Below are positions 1 through 8,718 of a DNA stretch of 64,000 bases, one piece after another (within the stretch, counting starts at the first letter, position 1; each line of letters begins with the position of its first letter). The notes under the pieces are model-generated. The model saw nothing but the letters and a program-made list of their open reading frames with translations, did no database searches and was not told the DNA's origin. The translations under genes and the position numbers were made by a program. Location of the stretch: positions 2,666,001-2,730,000 of the forward strand of contig NZ_CP034929.1 in NCBI RefSeq assembly GCF_004014875.1, given 5' to 3'. Source of the stretch: Nocardioides yefusunii (GTDB taxonomy: Bacteria > Actinomycetota > Actinomycetes > Propionibacteriales > Nocardioidaceae).

Positions 1-864
1 GCGATCAACGAGGTCGTCAAGCGTTCCCTCGACGACATGGCGGCGGCCGGACCGGTCGTCGACCTGGTCGACATGTTCGGTTTCCAGATCCCCTACCAGG
101 TGATCTGCGACCTCCTGGGCCTGCCTGAGGTGGACCGCGACGCGTTCCGGGCCCTGGGCGCCGCGCGCTTCGACCTCTCCCAGGGCGGCGTCGGCAGCTT
201 CGACGCGGCCAAGAGCACCCGTGAGTTCCTGATCGACCTGTGCGAGCGTCAGAAGACCGAGCGCACCATCCACCCCGACGGTCTTCTCGCCGGAATCATC
301 GACTCCTACGGCGGGGACTTCGACGCGGTGGAGGTCGGCGGTCTCGCCGACGGCGTCTTCATCGGCGGGTACGAGACCTCGGCCTCGATGCTGTCACTGG
401 GCACCTACGTCCTGCTCCAGAACCCGGAGTACTACTCCCTGCTCCGCACCGGTTCGGAGGAGGAGGTCGCGGCCGTCGTCGAGGAACTCCTCCGTTATGT
501 GTGCCCGGTGCAGGTGGCATTCCCCCGCTTCGCTCGCCGAGACTTCACTCTCGCCGGGGTGCGGATCCGTCAGGGTGACGTGGTGCTGACCAGTCTGGCC
601 GGTTCCAACCGTGACGACACCGCGCACGCTGCCGGGGACTCCTTCGACCCGACCCTGCCGAGCGCCGGGCATCTTGCCTTCGGCCACGGTCTGCACCGCT
701 GCGTCGGCGCCGAGTTGGCGCGGATGGAGCTGCGTCAGGCGCTGCGTGCGCTCGCGACGCAGTTCCCCGATCTCTCGCTCGCGGTCTCCCCCGACGAGCT
801 CGTCTTCTCCCCGCTCTCCGCGGTCTACTCGGTGGAGGCCCTGCCGGTGCGCCTGCAGGCCTGA
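1..864 (+). CDS. Cytochrome P450, 3' part (5' end outside window)
   Basis: The reading frame is open from base 1, so this is the C-terminal 287 residues of a P450 monooxygenase whose N-terminus lies upstream. It keeps the catalytic core: the I-helix oxygen-binding segment GGYETS, the K-helix EELLR (ExxR type) and the haem loop FGHGLHRCVG, whose cysteine (codon 700-702) is the axial haem ligand. A soluble bacterial class I P450 is expected, fed by a ferredoxin and reductase that are not visible here. Substrate cannot be told from the sequence. It converges on the minus-strand flavoprotein gene downstream, with about 30 bases between the two stop codons. Confidence 0.93.
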   Translation, partial: AINEVVKRSLDDMAAAGPVVDLVDMFGFQIPYQVICDLLGLPEVDRDAFRALGAARFDLSQGGVGSFDAAKSTREFLIDLCERQKTERTIHPDGLLAGIIDSYGGDFDAVEVGGLADGVFIGGYETSASMLSLGTYVLLQNPEYYSLLRTGSEEEVAAVVEELLRYVCPVQVAFPRFARRDFTLAGVRIRQGDVVLTSLAGSNRDDTAHAAGDSFDPTLPSAGHLAFGHGLHRCVGAELARMELRQALRALATQFPDLSLAVSPDELVFSPLSAVYSVEALPVRLQA

Positions 865-895
865 TCCCACGTCGGGCGCAGCACGCAGAGTCGTC

Positions 896-2326
896 TCAGA
901 GACGTTCGGCGAGGCGGCGAGCGGCGATCTGCACGATCTCCCACGCCGTCGCCACCGGCGGGGCGTAGGCGAGGTCCATCCAGGCGAGGTCGTCGACGGT
1001 GCCACCGAAGTGGAGCACCGCAGCAGCGGTGTCGATCCGCTTCCCAGCTCCCTGCCCACCGACGATCTCGACCGACAGCAGACGACGGGTGGTCCGGTCG
1101 GCACCGACCCGGACCGCGATCGGTCGGGCCTCGGGCATGTACCCGGTGGCAGTGGTGCCTTCGGTGGTGAGGAAGACGGCGTCCCACGCCAGGTCAGCGG
1201 CAGCGTCGCTCAGTTGGGCGTCAAGGATGCCGGTCCGGGCGATCTCGACGTGGACGTCGCCGTGGGCGAAGCGGGTGATGGAGGTGCCCAGCGCTCCGGG
1301 GAACCGGGCGACGGGCTCGAGACCAGCGATGCTGCGGACGATGTTCTCCCCCGCCTGGCGTCCGGCCTTGTTGGCGTGGGTGCCGAGCGGAGCGAAGGTG
1401 CGGTGGCCGCTCTCGGCGATCACCTCGCAGCAGTCGCCGGCCGACCACGCGATGCCCGACTGGTCCGCGGCGTCGATCCGGCCGAACGCGTCGGGGTGCA
1501 GGGCCCGTCGTCGTCCGTGCAGCAACGTCTCGTCGTCGATGAATCCCGTGGCGGGAACGACGCCGATCGCGAGGACGACGTGGTCGGCAGCGACCGTGGC
1601 GTCGTCGAGCACGACGCCCGTGACGCGCCCGTCCTCGTGCGCCAGTCCCCGCACCTCGGAGTGCTCACGCAGGTCGACGCCGGCGGCGCGCAGTGCGGCG
1701 GCGACACGGGCGGTGGTCTCGGCGGAGAACGAGCTCAGGACGCGGGAACGGGTCAGCATCGTGACCTGCAGGCCCCGCCGGAGCGCGGCCTCAGCCATCT
1801 CGACACCGATGTACCCACCGCCGGCGACGACGGCCCGTTGACCGGGTTCGAGCGCGGCCGCCCAGGCAGCGGCGTCGTCGAGGGTCTTGGCGTGGCGGAC
1901 CCCGTCGAGCAGGTGCCCGTCGTGCAGTGCCCATGCCGGCGTCACCGGTGCAGCACCGGTGGCGACCATGACGTGGTCGAAGGCGAGGGTGCCGCGCGTC
2001 CCGTCGAGCGACTCGGTCTCCACCGTGTGGGAGGCGAGGTCGAGGCGGGTGACCCGGACTCCGGTCCGCAGGTCGATCCCTGCGGCACGGTGCTGCTCGG
2101 CGGTGCGTGCGACCAGCCGGGTCACCTCACCGACCTCGCCAGAGGCGACGTAGGGGATGCCGCAGGCAGAGTAGGAAGTGTGGGCAGACGCCTCCAGGGC
2201 GACCACCTCGAGCTCGACGCCCAGGGTGCGTGCGGTGCGCAGCGCCTGGTGGGCTGCGGACATGCCGGCGGCGTCCGCCCCGATCACCAGCAGGCGGGCA
2301 GGAGCGCCCTGAGGAGTCGAGTTCAT
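896..2326 (-). CDS. FAD/NAD(P)-dependent oxidoreductase, CoA-disulfide reductase/NADH oxidase type
   Basis: A 476-residue pyridine-nucleotide-disulfide oxidoreductase. It has an N-terminal FAD-binding GADAAG (about residues 16-21), the family redox cysteine in SYSACGIPY (Cys55), a second dinucleotide fold at AGGGYIG, an FAD contact SAGDCCE and the C-terminal dimerisation domain. Single-Cys members are CoA-disulfide reductases or NADH oxidases; which applies here is not certain. An upstream extension of 15 codons is open, but the ATG at 2326 is preferred because it starts 4 bases after the stop of the methyltransferase gene, suggesting co-transcription and coupling. It could act in thiol redox homeostasis. 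Confidence 0.88.
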   Translation of the reverse strand: MNSTPQGAPARLLVIGADAAGMSAAHQALRTARTLGVELEVVALEASAHTSYSACGIPYVASGEVGEVTRLVARTAEQHRAAGIDLRTGVRVTRLDLASHTVETESLDGTRGTLAFDHVMVATGAAPVTPAWALHDGHLLDGVRHAKTLDDAAAWAAALEPGQRAVVAGGGYIGVEMAEAALRRGLQVTMLTRSRVLSSFSAETTARVAAALRAAGVDLREHSEVRGLAHEDGRVTGVVLDDATVAADHVVLAIGVVPATGFIDDETLLHGRRRALHPDAFGRIDAADQSGIAWSAGDCCEVIAESGHRTFAPLGTHANKAGRQAGENIVRSIAGLEPVARFPGALGTSITRFAHGDVHVEIARTGILDAQLSDAAADLAWDAVFLTTEGTTATGYMPEARPIAVRVGADRTTRRLLSVEIVGGQGAGKRIDTAAAVLHFGGTVDDLAWMDLAYAPPVATAWEIVQIAARRLAERL

Positions 2327-2330
2327 CGAG

Positions 2331-2966
2331 TCAGTTCGCCAGGTCGGAGGCGCGACGCGTCTCGAAGACACGGAAGCGCTTCTCGCTGGCCAGACGCTCA
2401 GTGGGCCAGCCCTGCTCGGTGAGCCAGCGCTGCAGCGAGTCGCCGCCGAGCTGCTTGCCCACGACGGAGATCATCCGGCCGCCGGGCGCCAGACGCGGCA
2501 GCCAGGTCAGGAGCAGTTCGTGCAAGGCCTCCTTGCCGATCCGGATCGGCGGGTTGGTCCAGATCTCGTCGAAGACGTAGTCGGTGGGGATGTTCTCGGG
2601 CGTCGCGGCCGCGAAGGTGCCCTCGACGCCGTTGAGCTTGGCGTTCTCGTTGGCCAGCAGCACTGCACGCTCGTTGACGTCGACGCCCATGACGCGGGCG
2701 ATCGGGACAGCCTTGGCGATCGCGATGCCGATCGGACCGTAGCCGCAGCCCAGGTCGAGGAACTGGCCCATCGCGGGCGGCTCCATCGCGTCGAGCATGA
2801 TCGCGGTGGCGTGGTCGAGGTGGCCACGGCTGAAGACGCCCGACCCGGAGTTGAAGGTCAGCTCGTGGCCCCACACCTGGGTGGTGAACGGGTAACGCTC
2901 GAACGGCACGTTCGGGTCGGTGATGAAGTAGTGGTCCTGGGTCAGGGCGACCTTGTCGTCACTCAT
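2331..2966 (-). CDS. Class I SAM methyltransferase, RsmC-like
   Basis: A 211-residue methyltransferase with the small (MTS) domain layout: SAM-binding motif I DLGCGYGPIG at residues 71-80, acidic motif II (GVDVNERA) and the catalytic NPPIR at 138-142, typical of enzymes that methylate a base exocyclic amine. The closest family is 16S rRNA (guanine-N2) methyltransferase RsmC, which modifies G1207 in E. coli. This protein has only the catalytic half, as is usual in Gram-positives. It lies just upstream of the flavoprotein gene (4-base gap) and 33 bases downstream of truA, so the three minus-strand genes are a likely operon. Confidence 0.88.
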   Translation of the reverse strand: MSDDKVALTQDHYFITDPNVPFERYPFTTQVWGHELTFNSGSGVFSRGHLDHATAIMLDAMEPPAMGQFLDLGCGYGPIGIAIAKAVPIARVMGVDVNERAVLLANENAKLNGVEGTFAAATPENIPTDYVFDEIWTNPPIRIGKEALHELLLTWLPRLAPGGRMISVVGKQLGGDSLQRWLTEQGWPTERLASEKRFRVFETRRASDLAN

Positions 2967-2999
2967 CGTTCTCTCTCCTTGGGCTGCGTCAGATGTGGT

Positions 3000-3851
3000 T
3001 CAGGGGCAGGCGTGGGCCTGCGGCGGGAGCACCCGCTTGGCACGCGACCGTTCGGCCTGCGCGATGAGTTCGGCCCCCTCGGGGTAGCCGACCTCCTCGA
3101 GCGTCAGACCGTGGGCGGCCACCACGACGATGCTGGGGTCACGCACGCGACCGGTCATCACCTGGGCGGCCCACTCCGACGGCCGGCGTCCGTCGCCGAC
3201 CGCCAGCATGCAGCCCACCAGGGAGCGCACCATGTTGTGGCAGAACGCGTCGGCGACGACGGTGGCCTCCAGAAGGCCGTCCGGCGTCCGGGTCCAGCGC
3301 AGTTCCTTGAGGGTGCGCACGGTCGTGGCGCCCTCGCGCTTCTTGCAGAACGCCGCGAAGTCGTTCAGGCCGACGAGGTGTGCGGCCGCCGCGTTCATGG
3401 CGTCGACGTCGAGGGGGTGACGCCATGCCAGGACGTGCCTGCGGGTCAGGGGGTCCACCAACTCAGGCCGGTCGACGACTCGGTAGGTGTAGCGACGCCA
3501 GATCGCGGAGAAACGGGCGTCGAACCCCTCGGGCGCCTCGGCGATCTCCTTGATCCGGAGATCGGCGGGCAGGATCCCGTTGAGGCGACGACGCAGTGCC
3601 ACGAGCGGCGGGTCGGTGGAACGTCCTGTCGATCCCTCGATCGTCGCGCGGTCGACGTCCAGGTGGACCACCTGGCCGCGTCCGTGGACGCCGGTGTCAG
3701 TCCGGCCCGCCACCACGACGCGGACGCTGTCCAGGCGTAGAGCGGTCGCGAGAGAGGTTTCCAGGGTTCCCTGCACCGTCCTCAGGTTCGGCTGGGTGGC
3801 CCAGCCGAAGAAGTCGGTGCCGTCGTAGGCGAGGTCGATCCGGATGCGCAC
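3000..3851 (-). CDS. truA: tRNA pseudouridine synthase A
   Basis: A 283-residue TruA, which converts uridines 38-40 in the anticodon stem-loop of many tRNAs to pseudouridine. The catalytic aspartate is visible in AGRTDTGVHG (Asp52), and the N-terminus RIRIDLAYDGTDFFGW is characteristic. In many bacteria truA follows rplQ; here rplQ lies on the same strand about 770 bases upstream, with a plus-strand gene and a terminator between them. So the usual rplQ-truA neighbourhood is kept but interrupted. Confidence 0.96.
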   Translation of the reverse strand: MRIRIDLAYDGTDFFGWATQPNLRTVQGTLETSLATALRLDSVRVVVAGRTDTGVHGRGQVVHLDVDRATIEGSTGRSTDPPLVALRRRLNGILPADLRIKEIAEAPEGFDARFSAIWRRYTYRVVDRPELVDPLTRRHVLAWRHPLDVDAMNAAAAHLVGLNDFAAFCKKREGATTVRTLKELRWTRTPDGLLEATVVADAFCHNMVRSLVGCMLAVGDGRRPSEWAAQVMTGRVRDPSIVVVAAHGLTLEEVGYPEGAELIAQAERSRAKRVLPPQAHACP

Positions 3852-3952
3852 GCGTCCATGATCTCATTCCTGCCCTGTCGGAACGCACTCCACGACCCCG
3901 GCTCCGGGCCTCGCGGGTGGGAAGATGGCTGGAGTCGTCCAGAGGAGTAGAA

Positions 3953-4516
3953 GTGCAGTCCCCTTCCCTTGCCCAGCAGCACCACACGTTCGCCGCCGAG
4001 TTCATCCGCGTGGCCGGTGGGGTCAGCGACCTCACGGCCGCCACGCCGGTGCCCGAGTGGGACGTCCGGGGTCTTCTCGAGCACATGATCTGGTTCCACG
4101 ACTTCGTCCACGGCGGTTCTCCGTTCGGGTGGACCCGCCGTGTGGATCCTGCCGTCGACCCGGTCGGGGCGTTCGTGGAGCAGACCGCTGCGGTGCAGAA
4201 CATCCTCGACGACCCCGCCCAGGCCGAGTCGCCGTTCTTCCACCCGATGGCTTCGGGCCAGTCGCTCGGTGAGGCCACTGCCCGCTTCTACGTCTCCGAC
4301 GTCGTCATGCACACCTGGGACCTGGCACGCGCCACCGCCCAGGAGGTCACGTTCGACGAGCCCTACGTGGCGGGGCTGTCCGCCGGCATGCAGGCGCAGG
4401 AGGCGACGCTGCGCGCCTCGGGTCAGTTCGGGGCGGCACAGCCGGTCTCCGACGACGCCGACCCGCTGACCCGCTTGATGGCCTTCCTGGGCCGCGACCC
4501 CCACTTCGGTCGCTGA
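3953..4516 (+). CDS. TIGR03086-family metal-binding protein (mycothiol maleylpyruvate isomerase N-terminal/DinB-like)
   Basis: A 187-residue single-domain four-helix protein of the actinobacterial TIGR03086 family. Likely metal-ligand histidines lie in LLEHM (His44) and VVMHTWDLARA (His120). Relatives use mycothiol as cofactor or are uncharacterised thiol-S-transferases; no specific substrate is evident. The open frame extends far upstream inside truA antisense, but the GTG at 3953 is chosen because AGAGGAG (3941-3947) lies 5 bases ahead and the conserved domain begins there. It is a single plus-strand gene inserted between truA and rplQ, and shares a terminator with rplQ. Confidence 0.88.
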   Translation: MQSPSLAQQHHTFAAEFIRVAGGVSDLTAATPVPEWDVRGLLEHMIWFHDFVHGGSPFGWTRRVDPAVDPVGAFVEQTAAVQNILDDPAQAESPFFHPMASGQSLGEATARFYVSDVVMHTWDLARATAQEVTFDEPYVAGLSAGMQAQEATLRASGQFGAAQPVSDDADPLTRLMAFLGRDPHFGR

Positions 4517-4559
4517 GGTCGGTCGCTGAGCCGCGCCGCTCGCGACCTCCGGGTACGAC

Positions 4560-4595
4560 GAAGGCCCGCCGCCCCTCACGGGGTGGCGGGCCTTC
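4560..4595. terminator. Bidirectional terminator between the TIGR03086 gene and rplQ
   Basis: A 16-bp stem with one G.U pair (arms 4560-4575 and 4580-4595) closes a TCAC loop in the gap between two convergent genes. It is well placed to end the alpha operon on the minus strand and the short plus-strand gene. No long T run follows on either side, as is common in high-GC actinobacteria. Confidence 0.8.
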
Positions 4596-4616
4596 GCACG
4601 AGACGAGTCAGAAGAC

Positions 4617-5102
4617 TCAGGCCTCGGTGGTCTCCTCGGCGGCAGCCTCGGCCGGAGCCTCAGCGGTCTCCTCGGCGACGACCTCGGCGGGAGCCTCGAC
4701 CTTGGGCTCCTCGACCTTCTTGGCCTTGGGGGCCTTCGGGGCGTAGGCCTCGGTCACGAGCTCGATGACAGCCATCGGCGCGTTGTCACCCTTACGGGGA
4801 CCGATCTTGGTGATGCGGGTGTAGCCACCCGGGCGCTCGGAGAAGGTCGGCGCGATCTCGGTGAAGAGAACGTGGACGACGCCCTTGTCGCGGATGGTCT
4901 TGAGGACCTCGCGGCGGTTGTGCAGGTCACCCTTCTTGGCCTTGGTGACGAGCTTCTCCGCGAACGGACGAAGGACGCGAGCCTTGGCCTCGGTGGTGGT
5001 GATGCGACCGTGCTCGAACAGCTGGGTGGCCAGGTTCGCGAGGATCAGACGCTGGTGGGCTGCGGAACCGCCGAGGCGGTAGCCCTTCTTGGGGGTAGGC
5101 AT
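4617..5102 (-). CDS. rplQ: 50S ribosomal protein L17
   Basis: A 161-residue L17 that starts [12 protein letters not shown], as in other actinobacteria. The first ~120 residues are the conserved fold, which lines the polypeptide exit side of the large subunit. The last ~40 residues form an Ala/Glu/Val/Pro-rich acidic tail, a frequent actinobacterial extension of unknown role. The ATG at 5102 is preceded by GAAGGAG about 9 bases upstream, so the longer open frame is not used. It is the last gene of the infA-rpmJ-rpsM-rpsK-rpsD-rpoA-rplQ unit. Confidence 0.97.
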   Translation of the reverse strand: MPTPKKGYRLGGSAAHQRLILANLATQLFEHGRITTTEAKARVLRPFAEKLVTKAKKGDLHNRREVLKTIRDKGVVHVLFTEIAPTFSERPGGYTRITKIGPRKGDNAPMAVIELVTEAYAPKAPKAKKVEEPKVEAPAEVVAEETAEAPAEAAAEETTEA

Positions 5103-5180
5103 TGCTGCTACTCCTTCTTCTCCCGGGCCGTACGAGGTACCCAGGTAGACGGACCCTGCCACGTTTTGCCGCAGGGCTGG

Positions 5181-5277
5181 CGGTCGATGACCGCCGAACC
5201 GGTGCGGACCCAACCCCATGCAGGGGCTGGGTCCTCACCAGGTGGATCAGTGCTGCTGTCCGCTCAGGTGAGCGGAC
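5181..5277 (-). other. Cluster of three hairpins in the rpoA-rplQ gap
   Basis: The 182-base spacer contains three consecutive inverted repeats. The first, in transcription order, is an 8-bp stem with AGGT/ACCT loop at 5258-5277. The second is a 12-bp stem with a 5-base loop at 5206-5234, whose single mismatch is a G.U pair only on the minus (transcribed) strand. The third is a 5-bp stem at 5181-5193. No T tract follows, so simple termination is doubtful; RNA processing, stability control or an r-protein binding site are alternatives. Confidence 0.55.
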
Positions 5278-5284
5278 GGGATGC

Positions 5285-6301
5285 TCAGTACTGCTCGTCC
5301 TCGACGTACGACGCGTCGTCGTCGTCGGAGTAGGCAGCGAGAGCGGCGTGCGGGTCGAAGCCGGGGGCGGAGTCCTTGAGGGACAGACCCATCTCGACCA
5401 GCTTGGCCTTGACCTCGTCGATCGACTTCGCACCGAAGTTGCGGATGTCGAGCAGGTCCTGCTCCGAGCGACCGATGAGCTCACCCACGGTGTGGATGCC
5501 CTCGCGCTTGAGGCAGTTGTAGGAACGAACCGTCAGCTGCAGGTCCTCGACCGGAAGGGCGAGGTCCGCGGCGAGCTGCTCGTCGACCGGCGACGGGCCG
5601 ATGTCGATGCCCTCGGCCTCGACGTTCAGCTCACGGGCCAGACCGAAGAGCTCGACGAGCGTCTTGCCGGCCGAGGCGATCGCGTCGCGAGGACGGATCG
5701 ACGGCTTGGTCTCGACGTCGATGACGAGCTTGTCGAAGTCGGTGCGCTGCTCGACTCGGGTGGCCTCGACCTTGTAGGTCACCTTCAGCACGGGGCTGTA
5801 GATGGAGTCGACCGGGATGCGGCCGATCTCGTTGTCGGCACCCTTGTTCTGCGAAGCGGAGACGTAGCCGCGGCCACGCTCGACCACGAGCTCCATCTCG
5901 AGCTTGCCGTTGTCGCCGAGGGTGGCGATCTTCAGCTCGGGGTTGTGCACCTCGACACCGGCCGGCGGGGTGATGTCCGCGGCAGTGACGTCGCCAGCAC
6001 CCGACTTGCGCAGGTACATGGTGACGGGCTCGTCGTGCTCCGAGGAGACGACCAGGCCCTTGAGGTTGAGGATGATCTCAGTGACGTCCTCGGTGACGCC
6101 CTCAACGGTGGAGAACTCGTGGAGGACGGAGTCGATCTTGATGCTGGTGACCGATGCTCCCGGGATGGAGGAGAGCAGGGTGCGACGCAGCGAGTTGCCG
6201 AGCGTGTAACCGAAGCCGGGCTCCAGCGGCTCGATCACGAACCGCGAGCGGAACTCGTCAACAGTCTCTTCCGACAGGGTCGGGCGCTGAGCGATAAGCA
6301 C
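5285..6301 (-). CDS. rpoA: DNA-directed RNA polymerase alpha subunit
   Basis: A 338-residue alpha subunit. The N-terminal domain ([21 protein letters not shown]) drives dimerisation and assembly of RNA polymerase. The C-terminal domain (about residues 245-310, with [10 protein letters not shown] before it and [15 protein letters not shown] inside it) contacts UP elements and activators. The start is the GTG at 6301, giving [16 protein letters not shown] lies 8 bases upstream and the in-frame extension is unconserved. Its position between rpsD and rplQ is the standard alpha-operon order. Confidence 0.98.
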   Translation of the reverse strand: MLIAQRPTLSEETVDEFRSRFVIEPLEPGFGYTLGNSLRRTLLSSIPGASVTSIKIDSVLHEFSTVEGVTEDVTEIILNLKGLVVSSEHDEPVTMYLRKSGAGDVTAADITPPAGVEVHNPELKIATLGDNGKLEMELVVERGRGYVSASQNKGADNEIGRIPVDSIYSPVLKVTYKVEATRVEQRTDFDKLVIDVETKPSIRPRDAIASAGKTLVELFGLARELNVEAEGIDIGPSPVDEQLAADLALPVEDLQLTVRSYNCLKREGIHTVGELIGRSEQDLLDIRNFGAKSIDEVKAKLVEMGLSLKDSAPGFDPHAALAAYSDDDDASYVEDEQY

Positions 6302-6377
6302 TGATGTTTTCCTTTCCGGATCCACCCACCATTTGACGGATCCGAACTGCAGTGGCGAGGAGGTCTTGCAGGGGTGC

Positions 6378-6414
6378 GAACCGGTGGCCGCCCACATGGG
6401 GCGACCACCGGTTC
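6378..6414 (-). other. Strong hairpin in the rpsD-rpoA gap
   Basis: A perfect 10-bp outer stem (arms 6378-6387 and 6405-6414) encloses an inner 5-bp stem (6389-6393/6399-6403). It lies directly after the rpsD stop codon and 77 bases before the rpoA start. There is no U-run, so partial termination or an mRNA-processing barrier is more likely than full termination. Confidence 0.6.
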
Positions 6415-6420
6415 AACAGG

Positions 6421-7029
6421 TCACTTCTTCGAGTAGAACTCGACGATGAGCTGCTCCTGGACGGGCAGGTCGATCTGCTCGCGGGTCGGGAGCTTGTGCA
6501 CCAGGATGCGCATGCGGGTCGGCAGGGCCTCGAGCCAAGCCGGGACGACGCGCTCGCCGTGGGTCTCGCGAGCCACGATGAAGGGGGTCATCTCCAGCGA
6601 CTTCTCGCGGACGTCGATGACGTCGTACTGCGAGACCTGGAACGACGGGATGTTGACCTTCTTGCCGTTCACCAGGAAGTGGCCGTGAACGACCAGCTGG
6701 CGAGCGTGGCGGCGGGTGCGGGCGAAGCCGGCACGGTAGACCACGTTGTCGAGACGCGACTCGAGCAGGACGAGAAGGTTGTCACCAGTCTTGCCCGCGC
6801 GACGCGAGGCTTCCTGGTAGTAGTTGTAGAACTGCTTCTCCATGATGCCGTAGGAGAAACGGGCCTTCTGCTTCTCGCGGAGCTGGAGGAGGTACTCCGA
6901 CTCCTTGATGCGGCCCTTGCCGTGCTGGCCGGGCGGGTACGGGCGACGCTCGAACGAAGCGTCACCGCCGACGAGGTCGACGCCGAGACGACGCGACTTT
7001 CGGGTAATGGGTCCGGTGTAACGGGCCAT
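6421..7029 (-). CDS. rpsD: 30S ribosomal protein S4
   Basis: A 202-residue S4, a primary 16S rRNA binder that nucleates assembly of the 30S body and in many bacteria also autoregulates its operon. The N-terminal region has no zinc-binding cysteines (the zinc-free form). The S4 RNA-binding domain lies at about residues 95-155 (SRLDNVVYRAGFARTRRHARQLVVHGH). Start ATG at 7029 with an upstream AAGGAGAC box. It sits between rpsK and rpoA as expected. Confidence 0.98.
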   Translation of the reverse strand: MARYTGPITRKSRRLGVDLVGGDASFERRPYPPGQHGKGRIKESEYLLQLREKQKARFSYGIMEKQFYNYYQEASRRAGKTGDNLLVLLESRLDNVVYRAGFARTRRHARQLVVHGHFLVNGKKVNIPSFQVSQYDVIDVREKSLEMTPFIVARETHGERVVPAWLEALPTRMRILVHKLPTREQIDLPVQEQLIVEFYSKK

Positions 7030-7079
7030 GGTTCAAAGTCTCCTTGAAGTCCAGTGTGTGATCCGACGCGAGGTCAGGA

Positions 7080-7475
7080 TCAGACGCGGCGACGCTTGGG
7101 CGGGCGGCAACCGTTGTGCGGGGCGGGCGTGACGTCCTGGATGGTGCCGACCTCAAGGCCGATGGCACCAAGCGAACGGATCGCGGTCTCGCGGCCCGAA
7201 CCCGGACCCTTGACGAAGACGTCGATCTTCTTCATGCCGTGCTCCATCGCACGACGACCAGCGGCCTCGGCGGCCATCTGGGCGGCGAACGGAGTGGACT
7301 TGCGGGAACCCTTGAAACCGACGGTGCCGGCAGAGGCCCACGAGATCACCGCACCGGTCGGGTCGGTGATCGTGACGATGGTGTTGTTGAACGTGCTCTT
7401 GATGTGGGCTTCGCCCTGAGCGATGTTCTTCTTCTCCTTGCGACGGATCTTCGTCGCACGGCTCTTGGGAGGCAT
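7080..7475 (-). CDS. rpsK: 30S ribosomal protein S11
   Basis: A 131-residue S11 of the 30S platform, next to the E-site codon. The conserved core [14 protein letters not shown] and the C-terminal [15 protein letters not shown] are intact. It follows rpsM by about 70 bases on the minus strand and precedes rpsD, the standard order. Confidence 0.98.
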   Translation of the reverse strand: MPPKSRATKIRRKEKKNIAQGEAHIKSTFNNTIVTITDPTGAVISWASAGTVGFKGSRKSTPFAAQMAAEAAGRRAMEHGMKKIDVFVKGPGSGRETAIRSLGAIGLEVGTIQDVTPAPHNGCRPPKRRRV

Positions 7476-7542
7476 TCAGATACTCCTGAGGTTCTGGTCT
7501 AAAAGCTGGTGAAAAAGGTTCACTGCACCCGAAGGGCAGTGA

Positions 7543-7914
7543 TCACTTCTTCTTCTTGCCGGCGACGGTGCGCTTCGGACCCTTGCGGGTACGAGCGTTG
7601 GTCTTGGTGCGCTGACCGCGGACCGGGAGGCCCATGCGGTGGCGACGACCCTGGTAGCTGCCGATCTCGATCTTGCGGCGGATGTCCGCCTGGACCTCGC
7701 GACGGAGGTCACCCTCGATCTTGAAGTTGGCGTCAATCTCGTCGCGGAGCTTGACCAGGTCCTCGTCGGAGACGGTGTGAACGCGAGCGTTACCGTCGAC
7801 GCCGGTGGCCTCGAGGAGCTGCTTGGCACGGGTGCGACCGATGCCGTAGATGTAGGTGAGTGCGATCTCCAGGCGCTTTTCGCGCGGAAGGTCAACACCA
7901 GCAAGGCGAGCCAT
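7543..7914 (-). CDS. rpsM: 30S ribosomal protein S13
   Basis: A 123-residue S13 of the 30S head, contacting P-site tRNA and forming bridges to the 50S subunit. It shows the start [14 protein letters not shown], the helix-hairpin-helix [14 protein letters not shown] and a basic C-terminal tail ending in lysines. The ATG at 7914 is chosen over upstream extensions because conservation begins there and AAAGGAC precedes it. Confidence 0.97.
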   Translation of the reverse strand: MARLAGVDLPREKRLEIALTYIYGIGRTRAKQLLEATGVDGNARVHTVSDEDLVKLRDEIDANFKIEGDLRREVQADIRRKIEIGSYQGRRHRMGLPVRGQRTKTNARTRKGPKRTVAGKKKK

Positions 7915-8096
7915 GATGGCCGTCCTTTCGGTTCTCGCAACGGTGTCTGTCACGCCGCATCCCGACCACCAGGACAGGTCCTCGTGAGGGCTCCGGCCGT
8001 TGCACCGGAGGTGATTCACCCGTGGCGGACCACGAGCTAGCGAACGCGATTTTCAAAGGTGTTGCAGTGCGAGCGGGTGGCAGTGCCACCCGTTCA

Positions 8097-8210
8097 TCAG
8101 CCCTGGCGCTGCTTGTGGCGCGGGTTCTCGCAGATGACCATGACGCGGCCGTGACGACGAATGACCTTGCACTTGTCGCAGATCGGCTTGACGCTCGGGT
8201 TGACCTTCAC
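8097..8210 (-). CDS. rpmJ: 50S ribosomal protein L36 (zinc form)
   Basis: A 37-residue protein starting with [18 protein letters not shown]. The zinc ribbon is complete (CDKC at 11-14, then Cys27 and His32), so this is the zinc-dependent C+ paralogue that zinc-limited cells often replace. L36 fills a junction in 23S rRNA near the peptidyl-transferase region. It sits between infA and rpsM, its usual place, with an AGG-rich ribosome binding site in the short gap. Confidence 0.95.
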   Translation of the reverse strand: MKVNPSVKPICDKCKVIRRHGRVMVICENPRHKQRQG

Positions 8211-8239
8211 AGGGAGGGCCTTTCTGGATCGTTCGGCTG

Positions 8240-8461
8240 TTACTTGTAGCGGTAGACGATCCGACCTCGAGTGAGGTCGTACGGCGAGAGCTCAACGACA
8301 ACGCGGTCCTCGGGGAGGATACGGATGTAGTGCTGGCGCATCTTGCCGCTGATGTGGGCGAGCACCTTGTGGCCATTGCTCAGCTCGACGCGGAACATGG
8401 CGTTAGGCAGGGCCTCCGTGATGGTGCCCTCGAGCTCGATCACGCCTTCTTTCTTGGGCAT
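8240..8461 (-). CDS. infA: Translation initiation factor IF-1
   Basis: A 73-residue OB-fold protein that binds the 30S A site and supports IF-2 and IF-3 during initiation. The signature [24 protein letters not shown] and the C-terminus GRIVYRYK are fully conserved. The ATG at 8461 (MPKKEGV) is preferred to a GTG three codons upstream. It is the first gene of the alpha-type unit; a terminator and a candidate promoter lie upstream. Confidence 0.97.
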   Translation of the reverse strand: MPKKEGVIELEGTITEALPNAMFRVELSNGHKVLAHISGKMRQHYIRILPEDRVVVELSPYDLTRGRIVYRYK

Positions 8462-8618
8462 GTACTCCACAATCTGTTGATCTGATGTCTACCGTGACCC
8501 GGGAACCGCCCGGTCGGGTGACCGGTGGACCTCGTGGGCGGTTCGGGCGCTCCCCTACCACTTCTCCCGGAGGAGAAACGAGCAGCCGTTGGGCGCGTCG
8601 AACGTGCCCACGTTGGGC

Positions 8619-8647
8619 CGATTAGCCATCCTAGCCGCAGATTGCAA
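8619..8647 (-). promoter_or_regulatory. Candidate promoter for infA-rplQ
   Basis: On the minus strand TTGCAA (8642-8647) is followed after 17 bases by TAATCG (8619-8624). An alternative -10, TAGGAT (8628-8633), matches the actinobacterial TANNNT pattern better but lacks a well-spaced -35. The site lies just downstream of the map terminator and about 160 bases before infA, where a promoter is expected. Confidence 0.35.
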
Positions 8648-8658
8648 ACAAAATCGAA

Positions 8659-8688
8659 TCGCCGGCCAACCCGAAGGATGGCCGGCGA
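8659..8688 (-). terminator. Intrinsic terminator of secY-adk-map
   Basis: A perfect 10-bp GC-rich stem (8659-8668/8679-8688) with a 10-base loop lies 30 bases after the map stop codon. It is followed on the minus strand by TTCGATTTTGTTTGC, the clearest T-rich tail in this part of the window. It separates secY-adk-map from infA-rplQ. Confidence 0.85.
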
Positions 8689-8718
8689 GACGACGGTGAT
8701 CTGTGGTCGTGCTCCTGC

